Shown piece by piece: positions 28,690-37,380 of a DNA stretch of 64,000 nt. This stretch comes from Nocardioides euryhalodurans. Its GTDB lineage: Bacteria > Actinomycetota > Actinomycetes > Propionibacteriales > Nocardioidaceae. The translations under genes were made by a program, and so were the position numbers. How positions within the stretch are numbered: position 1 is the stretch's first letter; each line of letters opens with the position of its first letter. The notes under the pieces were generated by a model. The model was not told the DNA's origin. It did not search any database and saw only the letters and a program-made list of their open reading frames with translations. The stretch lies in the NCBI RefSeq assembly GCF_004564375.1, contig NZ_CP038267.1, positions 1,614,501-1,678,500 on the forward strand, read 5' to 3'.

Positions 28690-28706
28690 CCCCGGGTCCG
28701 CGACCG

Positions 28707-28735
28707 TTGACCCGGGTGATCTAGACCACTAGGTT
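28707..28735 (+). promoter_or_regulatory. Promoter of the Nramp-like gene
   Basis: TTGACC (28707-28712), 17 nt, TAGGTT (28730-28735): a near-ideal primary-sigma promoter. Transcription would begin near 28742 and leave a leader of about 100 nt before the ATG at 28845. Confidence 0.7.
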
Positions 28736-28746
28736 CACTGCCGGAC

Positions 28747-28840
28747 GTCGGAGGTGGTCCCGTCCCGGGACCTCTGGCCAGCTCGGGTGGCCTCCGACCG
28801 CGGGGATCCTCACCCGAGCCGTGTCACGGATGAGGAGTCC
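28747..28840 (+). promoter_or_regulatory. Structured 5' leader with ribosome-site-sequestering hairpin
   Basis: A stem GTCGGA (28747-28752)/TCCGAC (28793-28798) encloses two hairpins: GGTCCCG-tcc-CGGGACC (28756-28772) and GGCCA-N7-TGGCC (28776-28792). Downstream, TCCTCA (28807-28812) pairs with TGAGGA (28831-28836), extended by GGA/TCC, which buries the GAGGAG ribosome site. GCTCGGGTG (28781-28789) is also perfectly complementary to CACCCGAGC (28811-28819), so the second hairpin and the ribosome-site hairpin can exchange partners. It looks like a translational switch; I recognise no known riboswitch class. Confidence 0.5.
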
Positions 28841-28844
28841 TGCG

Positions 28845-30302
28845 ATGACCGACACCCAGGGTGCCCGCGGCGAGACCGCGGAGGAGATCCCCCACCGCCA
28901 CCTGCCACCGGTGGCGTACGCCGACCTCCCCGAGCCGGCGCCGCTCGGCAAGGTGGTCGGACCGAGCGTCCTGCTCCTCGCCGGCGCCATCGGGTCCGGC
29001 GAGTTCGTGCTCTGGCCCTACATCACCACCCAGGTCGGGCTGACGCTCGTCTGGCTGGTCGTGATCGGCGTGACGACCCAGTACTTCCTCAACATGGAGA
29101 TCGAGCGCTACACCCTCGCCACGGGCGAGACCGCGGTCACCGGCTTCACGCGGCTGTGGAAGCCGTGGGGGGTGCTGTTCATCTTCATGGCCGTCGCCGC
29201 ATGGATGTGGCCCGGCTGGGCCAGCGGCGGCACGACGACCCTGTCCTTCGCCCTCGGCTTCTCCGCCGACCTGATCCCCTACATCACGATCGGGGTGCTC
29301 GTGCTGATCGGCGCGGTCCTGACGCTGTCACCGGTCGTCTACCGCACGGTCGAGAAGATCCAGTTCTTCATGGTCGCGCTGATCGTGATCTTCGTCGTGT
29401 ACGCCGCCGTGGCGCTCATCGGCGGCGAGGGCTACGCCGCGCTGGGTCGCGGGTTCGTCGAGGTGCACAAGATCCCCGACGCGATCTCCTCGATCCCGAT
29501 CGCGGTGCTGATGGGCGCGATCGCCTTCGCCGGCGCGGGTGGCGTCATGAACCTCGTGCAGTCCAACTGGGTCCGCGACAAGGGGCTCGGCATGGGCGCC
29601 CGGCTGCCCAAGGTCGTCTCGCCGTTCACCGGCGAGGAGGTCGCCGCCCCGACGACCGGGTACTTCTTCCGGCGTACCGACGAGAACATGCGGCGCTGGC
29701 GCGGCTGGTGGCGGGTCGCCGACCGCGAGCAGCAGCTGACCTTCCTGCTGATCGGCGGCATCTGCCTGCTGGTCTTCATGGCGCTGACCTTCGTCACCGT
29801 CGGCACCGGTGGCGAGGCGGAGAGCTTCGACTTCATCAAGATCCAGGGCGACGCGCTCACCGCGACCACCGGCAGCTGGCTGTCCACCTCGTTCTGGCTG
29901 GTCGGCAGCGTGGTGCTCTTCTCCACCAACCTGACCGTCCTCGACATGGTGGCGCGGCTGACGGCCGACGTCCTCAAGACCGGCGCGCTGCGCGACTCCC
30001 AGCGCTGGAGCGAGAGCAAGCTCTACTTCGCCACCGTCTGGACGATGATCGTCTTCGGCTCGCTGATCCTGCTCTCCGGCGTCGACCAGCCGCTGGTGCT
30101 GCTCGTGATCGCCTCGGCGATGAACGGCGTCGTCATGTTCATCTACTCGATGCTGCTGCTCAAGCTGAACCGGGGCGTCCTCCCCCGCGAGATCGGCGTC
30201 ACCGGGTTCCGGTTCGGCGCCGTGATCTGGGCGTGCCTGTTCTACGGGTTCTTCTCGGTGATCCTGCTCTGGGACCAGGCCAGGCAGCTGTTCGGCTTCT
30301 GA
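28845..30302 (+). CDS. Nramp-family divalent-metal transporter homologue, divergent
   Basis: A 485-residue protein with about eleven hydrophobic helices. The ATG at 28845 was chosen because GAGGAG lies 7 nt upstream. The first helix reads LLLAGAIGSGEFVLWPYIT, so the DPGN metal-binding motif of true Nramp proteins is replaced by AIGS; the sixth-helix region is MGAIAFAGAGGVMN and lacks the usual methionine-proline-histidine pattern. The family is recognisable but the cargo may not be Mn or Fe. A terminator of the repeat family follows. Confidence 0.8.
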   Translation: MTDTQGARGETAEEIPHRHLPPVAYADLPEPAPLGKVVGPSVLLLAGAIGSGEFVLWPYITTQVGLTLVWLVVIGVTTQYFLNMEIERYTLATGETAVTGFTRLWKPWGVLFIFMAVAAWMWPGWASGGTTTLSFALGFSADLIPYITIGVLVLIGAVLTLSPVVYRTVEKIQFFMVALIVIFVVYAAVALIGGEGYAALGRGFVEVHKIPDAISSIPIAVLMGAIAFAGAGGVMNLVQSNWVRDKGLGMGARLPKVVSPFTGEEVAAPTTGYFFRRTDENMRRWRGWWRVADREQQLTFLLIGGICLLVFMALTFVTVGTGGEAESFDFIKIQGDALTATTGSWLSTSFWLVGSVVLFSTNLTVLDMVARLTADVLKTGALRDSQRWSESKLYFATVWTMIVFGSLILLSGVDQPLVLLVIASAMNGVVMFIYSMLLLKLNRGVLPREIGVTGFRFGAVIWACLFYGFFSVILLWDQARQLFGF

Positions 30303-30318
30303 CCTCCCCCTCTCGCGG

Positions 30319-30360
30319 CGTGTGCCTGAGACCGGTCCATGCGCCGGTCTCAGGCACACG
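30319..30360. terminator. Palindromic repeat/bidirectional terminator, family shared with 4659-4700
   Basis: CGTGTGCCTGAGACCGG (30319-30335) pairs perfectly with 30344-30360 around the loop TCCATGCG. It sits between convergent stops at 30302 and 30367. Inverted, it matches the element at 4659-4700 apart from a few bases in the stem centre. Confidence 0.87.
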
Positions 30361-30366
30361 AGGCGG

Positions 30367-33129
30367 TCAGAGCAGGCGGCGGGCGTAACCGCGCACGTCG
30401 GCGTCGGCGTCCTTGGTCGCCCGCTCCACGGCGTCGCGCACCTCGGGGTCCGTGGTGCGGGCCGACAGGGCGAGCACGGCGGCCTTGCGGACGTCGGGAT
30501 GGGTGTCCCCCAGCGCCGTCAGCAACGGCGCGACCGCCACTGCGTCGGGCGCCACCGCCAAGCCGCGCGCGGCGCCCACCCGGACCTGCCAGGCAGCGTC
30601 CTCGACCGAGGCCCCTGCGAGCGCCCACAGCCGAGGCGCCTCCTCCAACCCGGCTGCCGCCTCGAGGGCGGCGGCGCGCACCAGCAGGTCGGCGTCGTGG
30701 GCCAGCCGCTCCAGGGTGGTCGCCGAGTCCTGGTCACCGATCGTGCCGAGTCCGTGCGCGACGACGACGCGTACCTCGCGCACCTCGTCGGCGGCCGCGG
30801 CGGCGACCCCCGGGGAGTCATCGAGAGACACCAGCCCCCGGACGCCCTGGATCCGGACCCGGGCGTCCGCGTCCGCCACCGCGCGCCGGAACCGCTCCGC
30901 GTCGCCGAGCCTCAGCGCCCGGAGCACGTCGACCACCGCGGCCCTGGCGAGCGGGTCACCTGTGTCGAGCGACGCGACCAGCGCCGTCTGCAGCTCCGGA
31001 GAGGGTGGCAACACCTCCACCAGCTCGCGCAGCGCATCCCCCGCCGCCCGCCGTACGTCGGCGTCGTCGTCGGACAGGGCAGCGGCCAGCGCCGGGCCGG
31101 TGCCGTCGGGAACCAGCTCGGTGACCGACGCGACCGCGGCCCGGCGGACCCGGGCGTCCTCGTCGGCGAGGAAGCCGGCCAGCGCGCCGAGGTCAGCGCC
31201 GGCCTCGGTCAGCTCGAGCAGCTCGAGGATCCGCGGCGAGCGGCTCTCGTCCGCCTCCGCGACCCTGCCCTCCTCGACCGGGCGCCCGCTGGACTGGTGG
31301 CGCGGCTCGCTCACGGCGATCACGGCGACGTCCTGCGGGGCGCCCTCGGGGATCTGCAGGTCCTCCAGCGGGACGAGGTAGCCGTTGACCGGCCGTCGTA
31401 CGAACTCGGTCGCGCCGTCGCCGCGGCGCCGGACGTTGAGGTGGAAGAACCAGGCGTCGTCGTCGCGCAGCGGCAGGTCTGCCCGGGCGTGGTAGAGCCC
31501 CCACCTGCTCTCCTCGCGCACCATCGAGGCGCGGGCGGCGAGCTCGGCGCAGTCGCGGATGAAGCTCACCTCGACGCAGCGCATCAGCTCGTGCGGGGTC
31601 CGGGCCCCCATCAGCTCGATCTCGCCCGTCATCCGGTCGAAGGTCTCGACCGCGATCTCCAGCTTGCGGGCCGTCTTCGGCGGGGCGACGTAGTCGTTGA
31701 CGAAGCGCCGCAGCTTGTACTCGACCTGCTGCTGGGGTGGCCCGTCCGGGTGCCGCAGCGGACGGTAGATCAGCTCGTGCGCGGCGGCCAGCTGGTCCTC
31801 GGGCAGCGGCAGTCGCTCCTCGGGCAGGTGCCCGCTGGCGTGGGCTCCGGCCAGGTCGCCGAAGACGAACGCACCGATCATGTAGTTGTGCGGGACGCAC
31901 GCCAGGTCGCCGGCGGCGTACAGCCCCGGCACCGTGGTCTGTGCGTGCTCGTCGACCCAGACGCCCGAGGACGAGTGGCCGCCGCACAGACCGATCTCGG
32001 AGATGTGCATCTCGACGTCATGGGTGCGGTAGTCGTGGCCCCGACCGGAGTGGAAGGTCCCGCGGGTCGGCCGCTCGGTGTGGTGGAGGATGCCCTCGAG
32101 CTGGGTGATGGTCTCGTCGGGCAGGTGGCTCAGCTTGAGGTAGATCGGGCCGCGGGCGGAGTCGATCTCCTCCTTGACCTCGGCCATCATCTGGCCCGAC
32201 CAGTAGTCGCAGTCGACGAACCGGTCTCCCTCGGAGTTGACCTGGTAGCCGCCGAACGGGTTGGCGACGTAGGCGCACGCGGGGCCGTTGTAGTCCTTGA
32301 TCAGCGGGTTGACCTGGAAGCACTCGATCCCGCTCAGCTCTGCTCCCGCGTGGAATGCCATCGAGTGGCCGTCGCCGGCGTTGGTGGGGTTCTCGTAGGT
32401 GCCGTAGAGGTAGCCGCTCGCCGGCAGCCCCAGTCGGCCCGCCGCCCCGGTGGCGAGGATGACCGCCTTCGCGCTGACCGTCACGAACTCGCCGCTGCGG
32501 GTGTCGAAGGCCGCAACGCCGACCGCCCGGCCGCCGGAGGTGAGCACCCGGACCGGCATCAGCCGGTTCTCGATGGCCAGCCGCTCGCGGATCTCGCGGC
32601 GCCGCATCACGCGGTAGAGGACCTTCTTGACGTCCTTGCCCTCGGGCATGGGGAGGACGTACGAGCCGGACCGGTGCACCCGGCGCACGTGGTACTCGCC
32701 GTACTCGTCCTTCTCGAACTTCACGCCGTACTTCTCGAGGCGCTGCACCATGTCGAAGCCGCGGGTCGCGGTCTGGCGCACGGTGGCCTGGTTGACGATG
32801 CCGTCGTTGGCGCGGGTGATCTCGGCGACGTAGTCGTCAGGGTCGGCCTTTCCCGGGATGACGGCGTTGTTGACGCCGTCCATGCCCATCGCGAGCGCGC
32901 CGGAGTGGCGGACGTGCGCCTTCTCCAGCAGCAGCACGTCGGAACCCGCCTCGGCCGCCGTGATCGCCGCCATCGTGCCGGCGGTCCCGCCACCCACGAC
33001 CAGCACGTCACAGGTGAGCTCCCGGGCCGGGGTGACCGGCGGCACCTCCATGGCGACGTGCGCCGAGCGGGTGGTGGTCCGGCCGACGGGGGTGGGCCGG
33101 TCGACGATCTGGCTGGGGCGCGGGGTCAT
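30367..33129 (-). CDS. AprA-like FAD flavoprotein with C-terminal HEAT repeats
   Basis: A 920-residue protein. The N-terminal Rossmann motif is VLVVGGGTAGTMAAITAAEAGSDVLLLEK (residues 42-70); GGHSSSGVWVDE and GLYAAGDLACVPHNYMIGAFVFGD resemble the GSHSGxSGAWV and C-terminal FAD motifs of adenylylsulfate reductase alpha subunits, within the fumarate reductase/AprA superfamily. Residues ~690-920 are added HEAT-like helical repeats (EDARVRRAAVASV, DDADVRRAAGDAL, ADARVRIQGVRGL, ADLLVRAAALEAA, DVRKAAVLALSA). The ATG start overlaps the ABC ATPase stop; the ferredoxin four genes upstream is the likely electron partner. Substrate unknown, probably a sulfur oxyanion or organosulfur compound (inference). 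Confidence 0.8.
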   Translation of the reverse strand: MTPRPSQIVDRPTPVGRTTTRSAHVAMEVPPVTPARELTCDVLVVGGGTAGTMAAITAAEAGSDVLLLEKAHVRHSGALAMGMDGVNNAVIPGKADPDDYVAEITRANDGIVNQATVRQTATRGFDMVQRLEKYGVKFEKDEYGEYHVRRVHRSGSYVLPMPEGKDVKKVLYRVMRRREIRERLAIENRLMPVRVLTSGGRAVGVAAFDTRSGEFVTVSAKAVILATGAAGRLGLPASGYLYGTYENPTNAGDGHSMAFHAGAELSGIECFQVNPLIKDYNGPACAYVANPFGGYQVNSEGDRFVDCDYWSGQMMAEVKEEIDSARGPIYLKLSHLPDETITQLEGILHHTERPTRGTFHSGRGHDYRTHDVEMHISEIGLCGGHSSSGVWVDEHAQTTVPGLYAAGDLACVPHNYMIGAFVFGDLAGAHASGHLPEERLPLPEDQLAAAHELIYRPLRHPDGPPQQQVEYKLRRFVNDYVAPPKTARKLEIAVETFDRMTGEIELMGARTPHELMRCVEVSFIRDCAELAARASMVREESRWGLYHARADLPLRDDDAWFFHLNVRRRGDGATEFVRRPVNGYLVPLEDLQIPEGAPQDVAVIAVSEPRHQSSGRPVEEGRVAEADESRSPRILELLELTEAGADLGALAGFLADEDARVRRAAVASVTELVPDGTGPALAAALSDDDADVRRAAGDALRELVEVLPPSPELQTALVASLDTGDPLARAAVVDVLRALRLGDAERFRRAVADADARVRIQGVRGLVSLDDSPGVAAAAADEVREVRVVVAHGLGTIGDQDSATTLERLAHDADLLVRAAALEAAAGLEEAPRLWALAGASVEDAAWQVRVGAARGLAVAPDAVAVAPLLTALGDTHPDVRKAAVLALSARTTDPEVRDAVERATKDADADVRGYARRLL

Positions 33130-33965
33130 GCCACGTCCTTCCTGGGGTCGGTACGGGGGCTGATCGGTGCGAGCGACTGGGTCCGGCTCAGGGCGGCGAG
33201 GATCTCGGCGCGCTGCTCCGCGGCCGGCGGCCGGGCGGAGTCGCGCGGGTGGTCGATCCGGTGCTCGGCCACGACGCCGTGGCGGCCCAGCACCACGACC
33301 CGGTCGGCGAGCACGAGGGCCTCGTCGACGTCGTGGGTCACGAAGACGACCGTGCAACCGGACGCCGCCCACGTCTCGACCAGCAGCTGCTGCATCGAGC
33401 CCCGGGTCTGGGCATCGAGCGCACCGAACGGCTCGTCCATGCAGATCAGGCCGGGCGACCCGGCGAGCGCGCGGGCGAGCTGGACCCGCTGCCGCATACC
33501 GCCCGAGAGCTGCCCGGGGAGCCGCTCGGCATAGCGGGACAGGCCCACCCGCTCGAGCCACTCGTCGGCGACCCGGCGCCGCTCCCGGCGTGCGACCCCG
33601 TGCAGCTGCAGCGGCAGCTCGACGTTGCGGCGCGCGGTGCGCCACGGCAGCAGCGCGTCGTCCTGGAAGACCAGGGCGCGCTCGGCCGCCGGGCCCGTCA
33701 CGTCGGCACCGTCGGCGACGATCCGGCCGGCGAGCGGCCGCAGCAGGCCGGCGAAGGCCCGCAGCAGCGTGGACTTGCCGCAGCCCGAGTGGCCGAGCAC
33801 GACCAGGATCTCGCCCGGAGAGACGTCGATGTCGACACCCTCGACGACCGGCTCGCCGGCGTACCCGAGCGAGACCCCCTCGGCTCGGATCGCGGCTGGG
33901 CGCACGTCGGGTGCCGGAGCCGGGTGGGCGGCGGTGTCGGTCTCGGTGGTCGTGGTCGCGGTCAT
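33126..33965 (-). CDS. ABC transporter ATPase, nitrate/sulfonate/taurine type
   Basis: A 279-residue nucleotide-binding subunit with Walker A GHSGCGKST, Q-loop LVFQDDALLPWRT, signature LSGGMRQR, Walker B LICMDEPFGALD and the switch histidine in FVTHDVDEA. This is the SsuB/TauB/NrtD subfamily. Its start overlaps the permease stop by one base (TGATG), and its stop overlaps the flavoprotein start (ATGA). Confidence 0.92.
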   Translation of the reverse strand: MTATTTTETDTAAHPAPAPDVRPAAIRAEGVSLGYAGEPVVEGVDIDVSPGEILVVLGHSGCGKSTLLRAFAGLLRPLAGRIVADGADVTGPAAERALVFQDDALLPWRTARRNVELPLQLHGVARRERRRVADEWLERVGLSRYAERLPGQLSGGMRQRVQLARALAGSPGLICMDEPFGALDAQTRGSMQQLLVETWAASGCTVVFVTHDVDEALVLADRVVVLGRHGVVAEHRIDHPRDSARPPAAEQRAEILAALSRTQSLAPISPRTDPRKDVA

Positions 33966-34828
33966 CACTGGTTCCTCTGTTCGGAGGCGAGCCACCGGGT
34001 GAGCCGGCGGCCGAGCAGCTCGATGCAGCTGGAGGTCAGCTGGCCGACAACGCCGATCGAGAGCATCCCGACGATCACGCCCGGGTAGTCGACGATCGTG
34101 TAGGCCTGCCAGGTGCGGTAGCCGAGGCCGAGGTCGCCGGAGATCATCTCCGCGGAGATCACGCAGATCCACGCCACCCCCATGCCCACCGAGAGGCCGC
34201 CGAAGATGCCGGGCACGATCCCCGGCAGCACCACGGTCGAGAGCACCTGTCGGCGGGACGCGCCCATCGTGAGCAGGGCGTCCTCCCACACGGTCGGCAG
34301 CGCGCGTACGGCATGGCGGGTGCTGACCAGGATCGGGAAGAACGCCGCGGTGGCCGTGATGAACACGATCCCCTGCTCGTTGGTCGGGAACAACAGGATC
34401 GCGACCGGCACCAGCGCGATGGCTGGGATCGGCCGCGCCACCTCGAGCAGCGGCTGCAGCACGTCGGACAGCCAGCGGGAGCGGGCCAGCAGGATGCCGA
34501 GCCCGATCCCCAGCACCGAGGCGATCGCGAAACCACTGATGATGCGGACCAGGCTCTGCGCCAGGTCGAGGTAGTAGCGCGAGGTCGTGAGCTGGGCGGC
34601 GAACGCGTCGGCGACCTCGACCGGACCCGGGAGCCGGTTGAAGCGCAGCCACATCACCACGTCGTTCTCGGTCAGCAGGTGCCAGAGCAGCACCGCCCCG
34701 GCGAGCGCCGCGAGCCGGACCAGCCAGCGCACCGGCGTCACCCGCCGTCGCACCCGGGGCCGGGGCGGTTCCTCGACCGGGGGGACCGGTGCGGCCGGTG
34801 CGTCCGCCCGTTCCTGCAGGGCCGTCAT
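33965..34828 (-). CDS. ABC transporter permease, nitrate/sulfonate/taurine type
   Basis: A 287-residue membrane protein with about six helices and the coupling motif EDALLTMGASRRQVLSTVVLPGIVPGIFGGLSVGMGVAWICVISAEM, typical of SsuC/TauC permeases. A proline/arginine-rich cytoplasmic N-terminal tail precedes the first helix. The ATG at 34828 overlaps the stop of the binding-protein gene. Confidence 0.9.
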   Translation of the reverse strand: MTALQERADAPAAPVPPVEEPPRPRVRRRVTPVRWLVRLAALAGAVLLWHLLTENDVVMWLRFNRLPGPVEVADAFAAQLTTSRYYLDLAQSLVRIISGFAIASVLGIGLGILLARSRWLSDVLQPLLEVARPIPAIALVPVAILLFPTNEQGIVFITATAAFFPILVSTRHAVRALPTVWEDALLTMGASRRQVLSTVVLPGIVPGIFGGLSVGMGVAWICVISAEMISGDLGLGYRTWQAYTIVDYPGVIVGMLSIGVVGQLTSSCIELLGRRLTRWLASEQRNQ

Positions 34829-36258
34829 CGCGCTGCCGCCTCCAGCGCCTGCTCCCAGGTCAGCTCCTCGGCCGAGCCGTGCTCGTCGAGGTGCTCGTCG
34901 GCGGACTCCCGGGTGGCGAACGGCAACAGCTGCTCGCCGTCCTGCACCCAGATCATCCGGTCCGCGAACCAGCGGGTGCCCGTCGTGGCATCCTGGATGT
35001 ACGACGCCCGGACCGTGTCGCCGTCCTCCTCTGCGGCCGCCACGTTGCGCAGCAGGCAGGCCGGGTCTGCAACCGGTCGCGGTTCGTCCTCGCCCTGGAC
35101 CCAGACCTCCCCGGCAGTCGCCGGGTCGCTGACCCGGGTTCCGCAGACCTCGTCGCGGCCCGTGATCGCCGAGGGGTTCTCGGTCTGGCCGGCGGACTGG
35201 TCGTAGTCGTCGCCCAGGACCTCGCGCAGCAGGCTGTCGTCGACGAACTCGCCGACGTCGACCGGGTCCTCGAGGACACCGATGCTCTCCAGGAACGGAA
35301 CGTCCTGCTCCAGGGCGGCCACCTGCTCCTCCTTGAGCGAGGTGTCGAAGGTGGAGACCCCACCGCGGCCGTTGTAGAGGTAGACGACCTCGACCGGGAG
35401 CCCGGTCTCCTCGGCGACGATCTCCGCGGCCTCGACGGGGTTGTCGTGGAGCCACTCGGTCGCACGCTGCTGGGCGGCGAGGAAGGCCGTGACGACCTCC
35501 TCGTGCTCGGCGACGTAGTCGTTGCGGACGACCGTCCCGTGCAGCGTCGGGACCTCCAGCCGGCCGCCGTCGTAGACCAGCCGCGCGTCGTCACGGAAGG
35601 CGAGCAGCGCCGGCCACGCGACGAACTGGGCGACCGCGTCGACCGAGCCGCCCTGGAGGGAGGAGGCGCCGACCGGCGGGTCCTGGTTCTCCACCGAGAC
35701 GTCGCGCTCGGGATCGAGGGCGGCCTCCTCCAGGGCCTGGACGAGGGTGCCGTGTCCGGCCGAGCCGACGCTGGCCGAGATCGTGCCGCCCTCGAGGTCC
35801 TCGAGGGTCTCGACGTCGGAGTCGGCCGAGGCCACGACTCCGTTCAGTGCGCCCTGCAGGTTGTAGCCGGTGACCGCGACCATCGAGTCGCCGCCGTCGC
35901 CGGTCCCCGCAGTGGAGCCGTTGATCAGGAGCGGGTAGTCCCCCATCGAGCCGATGTCGATCTTGCCCGCCAGCATCTGGGCGGTGATCGGTGCGCCGGT
36001 GTCGTAGTCCTGCCAGTCGACCTCGAGGTCGGGATCGACCTCGGCCAGCTCCTCCTCGAGGAAGCCGCGCTCGCGGAGCAGCGTCCCCGCGGTGACCGTG
36101 TTGATGGTCTTGGACTGGTAGCCGATGGTGACGACCTTCTCGGGGTCGCCACCACCGCCCTCCGCGCCGGCCAGCTGGCAGCCGGCCAGGCCGAGGGCCA
36201 GGCCGCCGACCCCCATCGCAGCGGCGGTCCGGCGCAGGACGGGACGGGTGCGGGTCAT
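34825..36258 (-). CDS. ABC substrate-binding lipoprotein fused to a NosL-like domain
   Basis: A 477-residue lipoprotein: signal peptide with lipobox LAGC (C27), then a TauA/NMT1-type binding domain to about residue 345 (VVTIGYQSKTINTVTAGTLLRERGFLEEE; QMLAGKIDIGSMGDYPLLING). Residues ~370-475 are extra and read like NosL: C372, a WVQ segment, DPACLLRN with C401, ASYIQDATTGTRWFADRMIWV, LPFATRESADEHLDEHGSAEELTWEQ. NosL binds Cu(I) in nitrous oxide reductase maturation, so a metal or redox role in uptake is possible. The fusion call rests on pattern recognition only. Confidence 0.82.
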   Translation of the reverse strand: MTRTRPVLRRTAAAMGVGGLALGLAGCQLAGAEGGGGDPEKVVTIGYQSKTINTVTAGTLLRERGFLEEELAEVDPDLEVDWQDYDTGAPITAQMLAGKIDIGSMGDYPLLINGSTAGTGDGGDSMVAVTGYNLQGALNGVVASADSDVETLEDLEGGTISASVGSAGHGTLVQALEEAALDPERDVSVENQDPPVGASSLQGGSVDAVAQFVAWPALLAFRDDARLVYDGGRLEVPTLHGTVVRNDYVAEHEEVVTAFLAAQQRATEWLHDNPVEAAEIVAEETGLPVEVVYLYNGRGGVSTFDTSLKEEQVAALEQDVPFLESIGVLEDPVDVGEFVDDSLLREVLGDDYDQSAGQTENPSAITGRDEVCGTRVSDPATAGEVWVQGEDEPRPVADPACLLRNVAAAEEDGDTVRASYIQDATTGTRWFADRMIWVQDGEQLLPFATRESADEHLDEHGSAEELTWEQALEAAAR

Positions 36259-36268
36259 GGTGTTCCTC

Positions 36269-36577
36269 TCAGCGGAGCAGGTAGGGGATGTTGACGGTCA
36301 CCGCGCCCGTGGGGCAGCGGTCGGCGCACGGGCCGCAGTACCAGCACTCGTCCACGTGCATGTAGGCCTTGCCCGTGTCGGGGTCGATGGCCAGCGCGTC
36401 GAGCGGGCACACCTCGATGCACAGGTTGCAGCCCTCGATGCACAGCGACTGGTCGACGCTGACCGGGACGTCGACCCGGATGTCGACCAACGGGGGCGGG
36501 GTGGCCGACCCGTCGCTGCAGCCGGCCTTGCGGGACGCCCGGCCCCTCGGGCCGGTCTCGACTTCTGCGTCGGTCAT
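36269..36577 (-). CDS. Two-cluster 4Fe-4S ferredoxin, AprB-like
   Basis: A 102-residue protein with two cluster motifs: C46-x3-C50-x2-C53-x3-C57P (CIEGCNLCIEVCP) and C78-x2-C81-x2-C84-x3-C88P (CWYCGPCADRCP). The three-residue first gap differs from the standard CxxC. It ends in VNIPYLLR. Encoded 10 bp upstream of the binding protein and in one transcription unit with the AprA-like flavoprotein, it is the probable electron-transfer subunit. Confidence 0.88.
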   Translation of the reverse strand: MTDAEVETGPRGRASRKAGCSDGSATPPPLVDIRVDVPVSVDQSLCIEGCNLCIEVCPLDALAIDPDTGKAYMHVDECWYCGPCADRCPTGAVTVNIPYLLR

Positions 36578-36592
36578 GGAGGTCTCCTCGGT

Positions 36593-37360
36593 TCAGGGAA
36601 GGTTTGGCGGCAACCGGCGTGCGGTGCCGCGGAGGGTGATCCGGTCGCCCCGCAACCGGAGGTACTCGAGGTCGACGGGACGACCGTCCTCGAGCCGAGT
36701 GAGGCGCTCGAGCAGCAGCAGCGGCGACCCGGGCGCCACCCCGAGCTGCTCGGCGGCCGAGTGGTCGGCGGTAGAGGCGTCGATCGTCAGCTCGGCCCCA
36801 CCGAGCCGCTGCCCGGCGAGCTGCTCGAGCAGGACGAAGACGTCGCTCCCGGCGAGGTCGCACCCGAGCAGCTGCTCGCCAAGGTCCGGGACCACGAAGG
36901 TCAGGTCGAGGGAGACCGGCTCGCCGTCGACGAGCCGGCGGCGCTCGAGGCAGAGGACCTCGCTCCCGAGGGCGACCTCGAGCCGCGCCGCGACGGGCGC
37001 CGACGCGGCGACCATTCTGGCCAGGCGTACCTCGTTGCGCACCTCACCGTGACCGACGAAGGTCTCGGCGAGCCCTCGCAGCGCGTCGATTCCGTGGGGC
37101 AGGGCGGCCCGGGTGACCCGGGTGCCGGTGCCCTGGATCCGCTCGACCAGGCCCTCGGCCCGGAGCAGGTCGAGCGCGGCACGCACCGCGTTGCGCGAGA
37201 CGCCGTACTCCGCGGCCAGCTGTCCCTCCGGGGGCAGCAGCCCGCCCGGCGCGCCGTCGGTGACGACCCGGCGCAGCACGTCGGCAACGCGGCGGGCGTC
37301 GTCGGTGCGTCGCCCGCGGGGCACCGACGGCGCGTCCTCGAGGGCGGGGGCATTCGTCAT
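36593..37360 (-). CDS. GntR/HutC-family regulator with UTRA domain
   Basis: A 255-residue repressor: winged helix at about residues 20-85 (LPPEGQLAAEYGVSRNAVRAALDLLRAEGLVERIQGTGTRV), then a UTRA ligand-binding domain (VLCLERRRLVDGEPVSLDLTFV; LLLLERLTRLEDGRPVDLEYLRLRGDRI). First gene of the cluster, 15 bp before the ferredoxin gene, so it probably represses its own operon in response to the imported substrate or a product. A palindrome fitting its operator lies 20 bp upstream of the start. Confidence 0.9.
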   Translation of the reverse strand: MTNAPALEDAPSVPRGRRTDDARRVADVLRRVVTDGAPGGLLPPEGQLAAEYGVSRNAVRAALDLLRAEGLVERIQGTGTRVTRAALPHGIDALRGLAETFVGHGEVRNEVRLARMVAASAPVAARLEVALGSEVLCLERRRLVDGEPVSLDLTFVVPDLGEQLLGCDLAGSDVFVLLEQLAGQRLGGAELTIDASTADHSAAEQLGVAPGSPLLLLERLTRLEDGRPVDLEYLRLRGDRITLRGTARRLPPNLP

Positions 37361-37380
37361 GACCCTAACTGTAGTTAATC

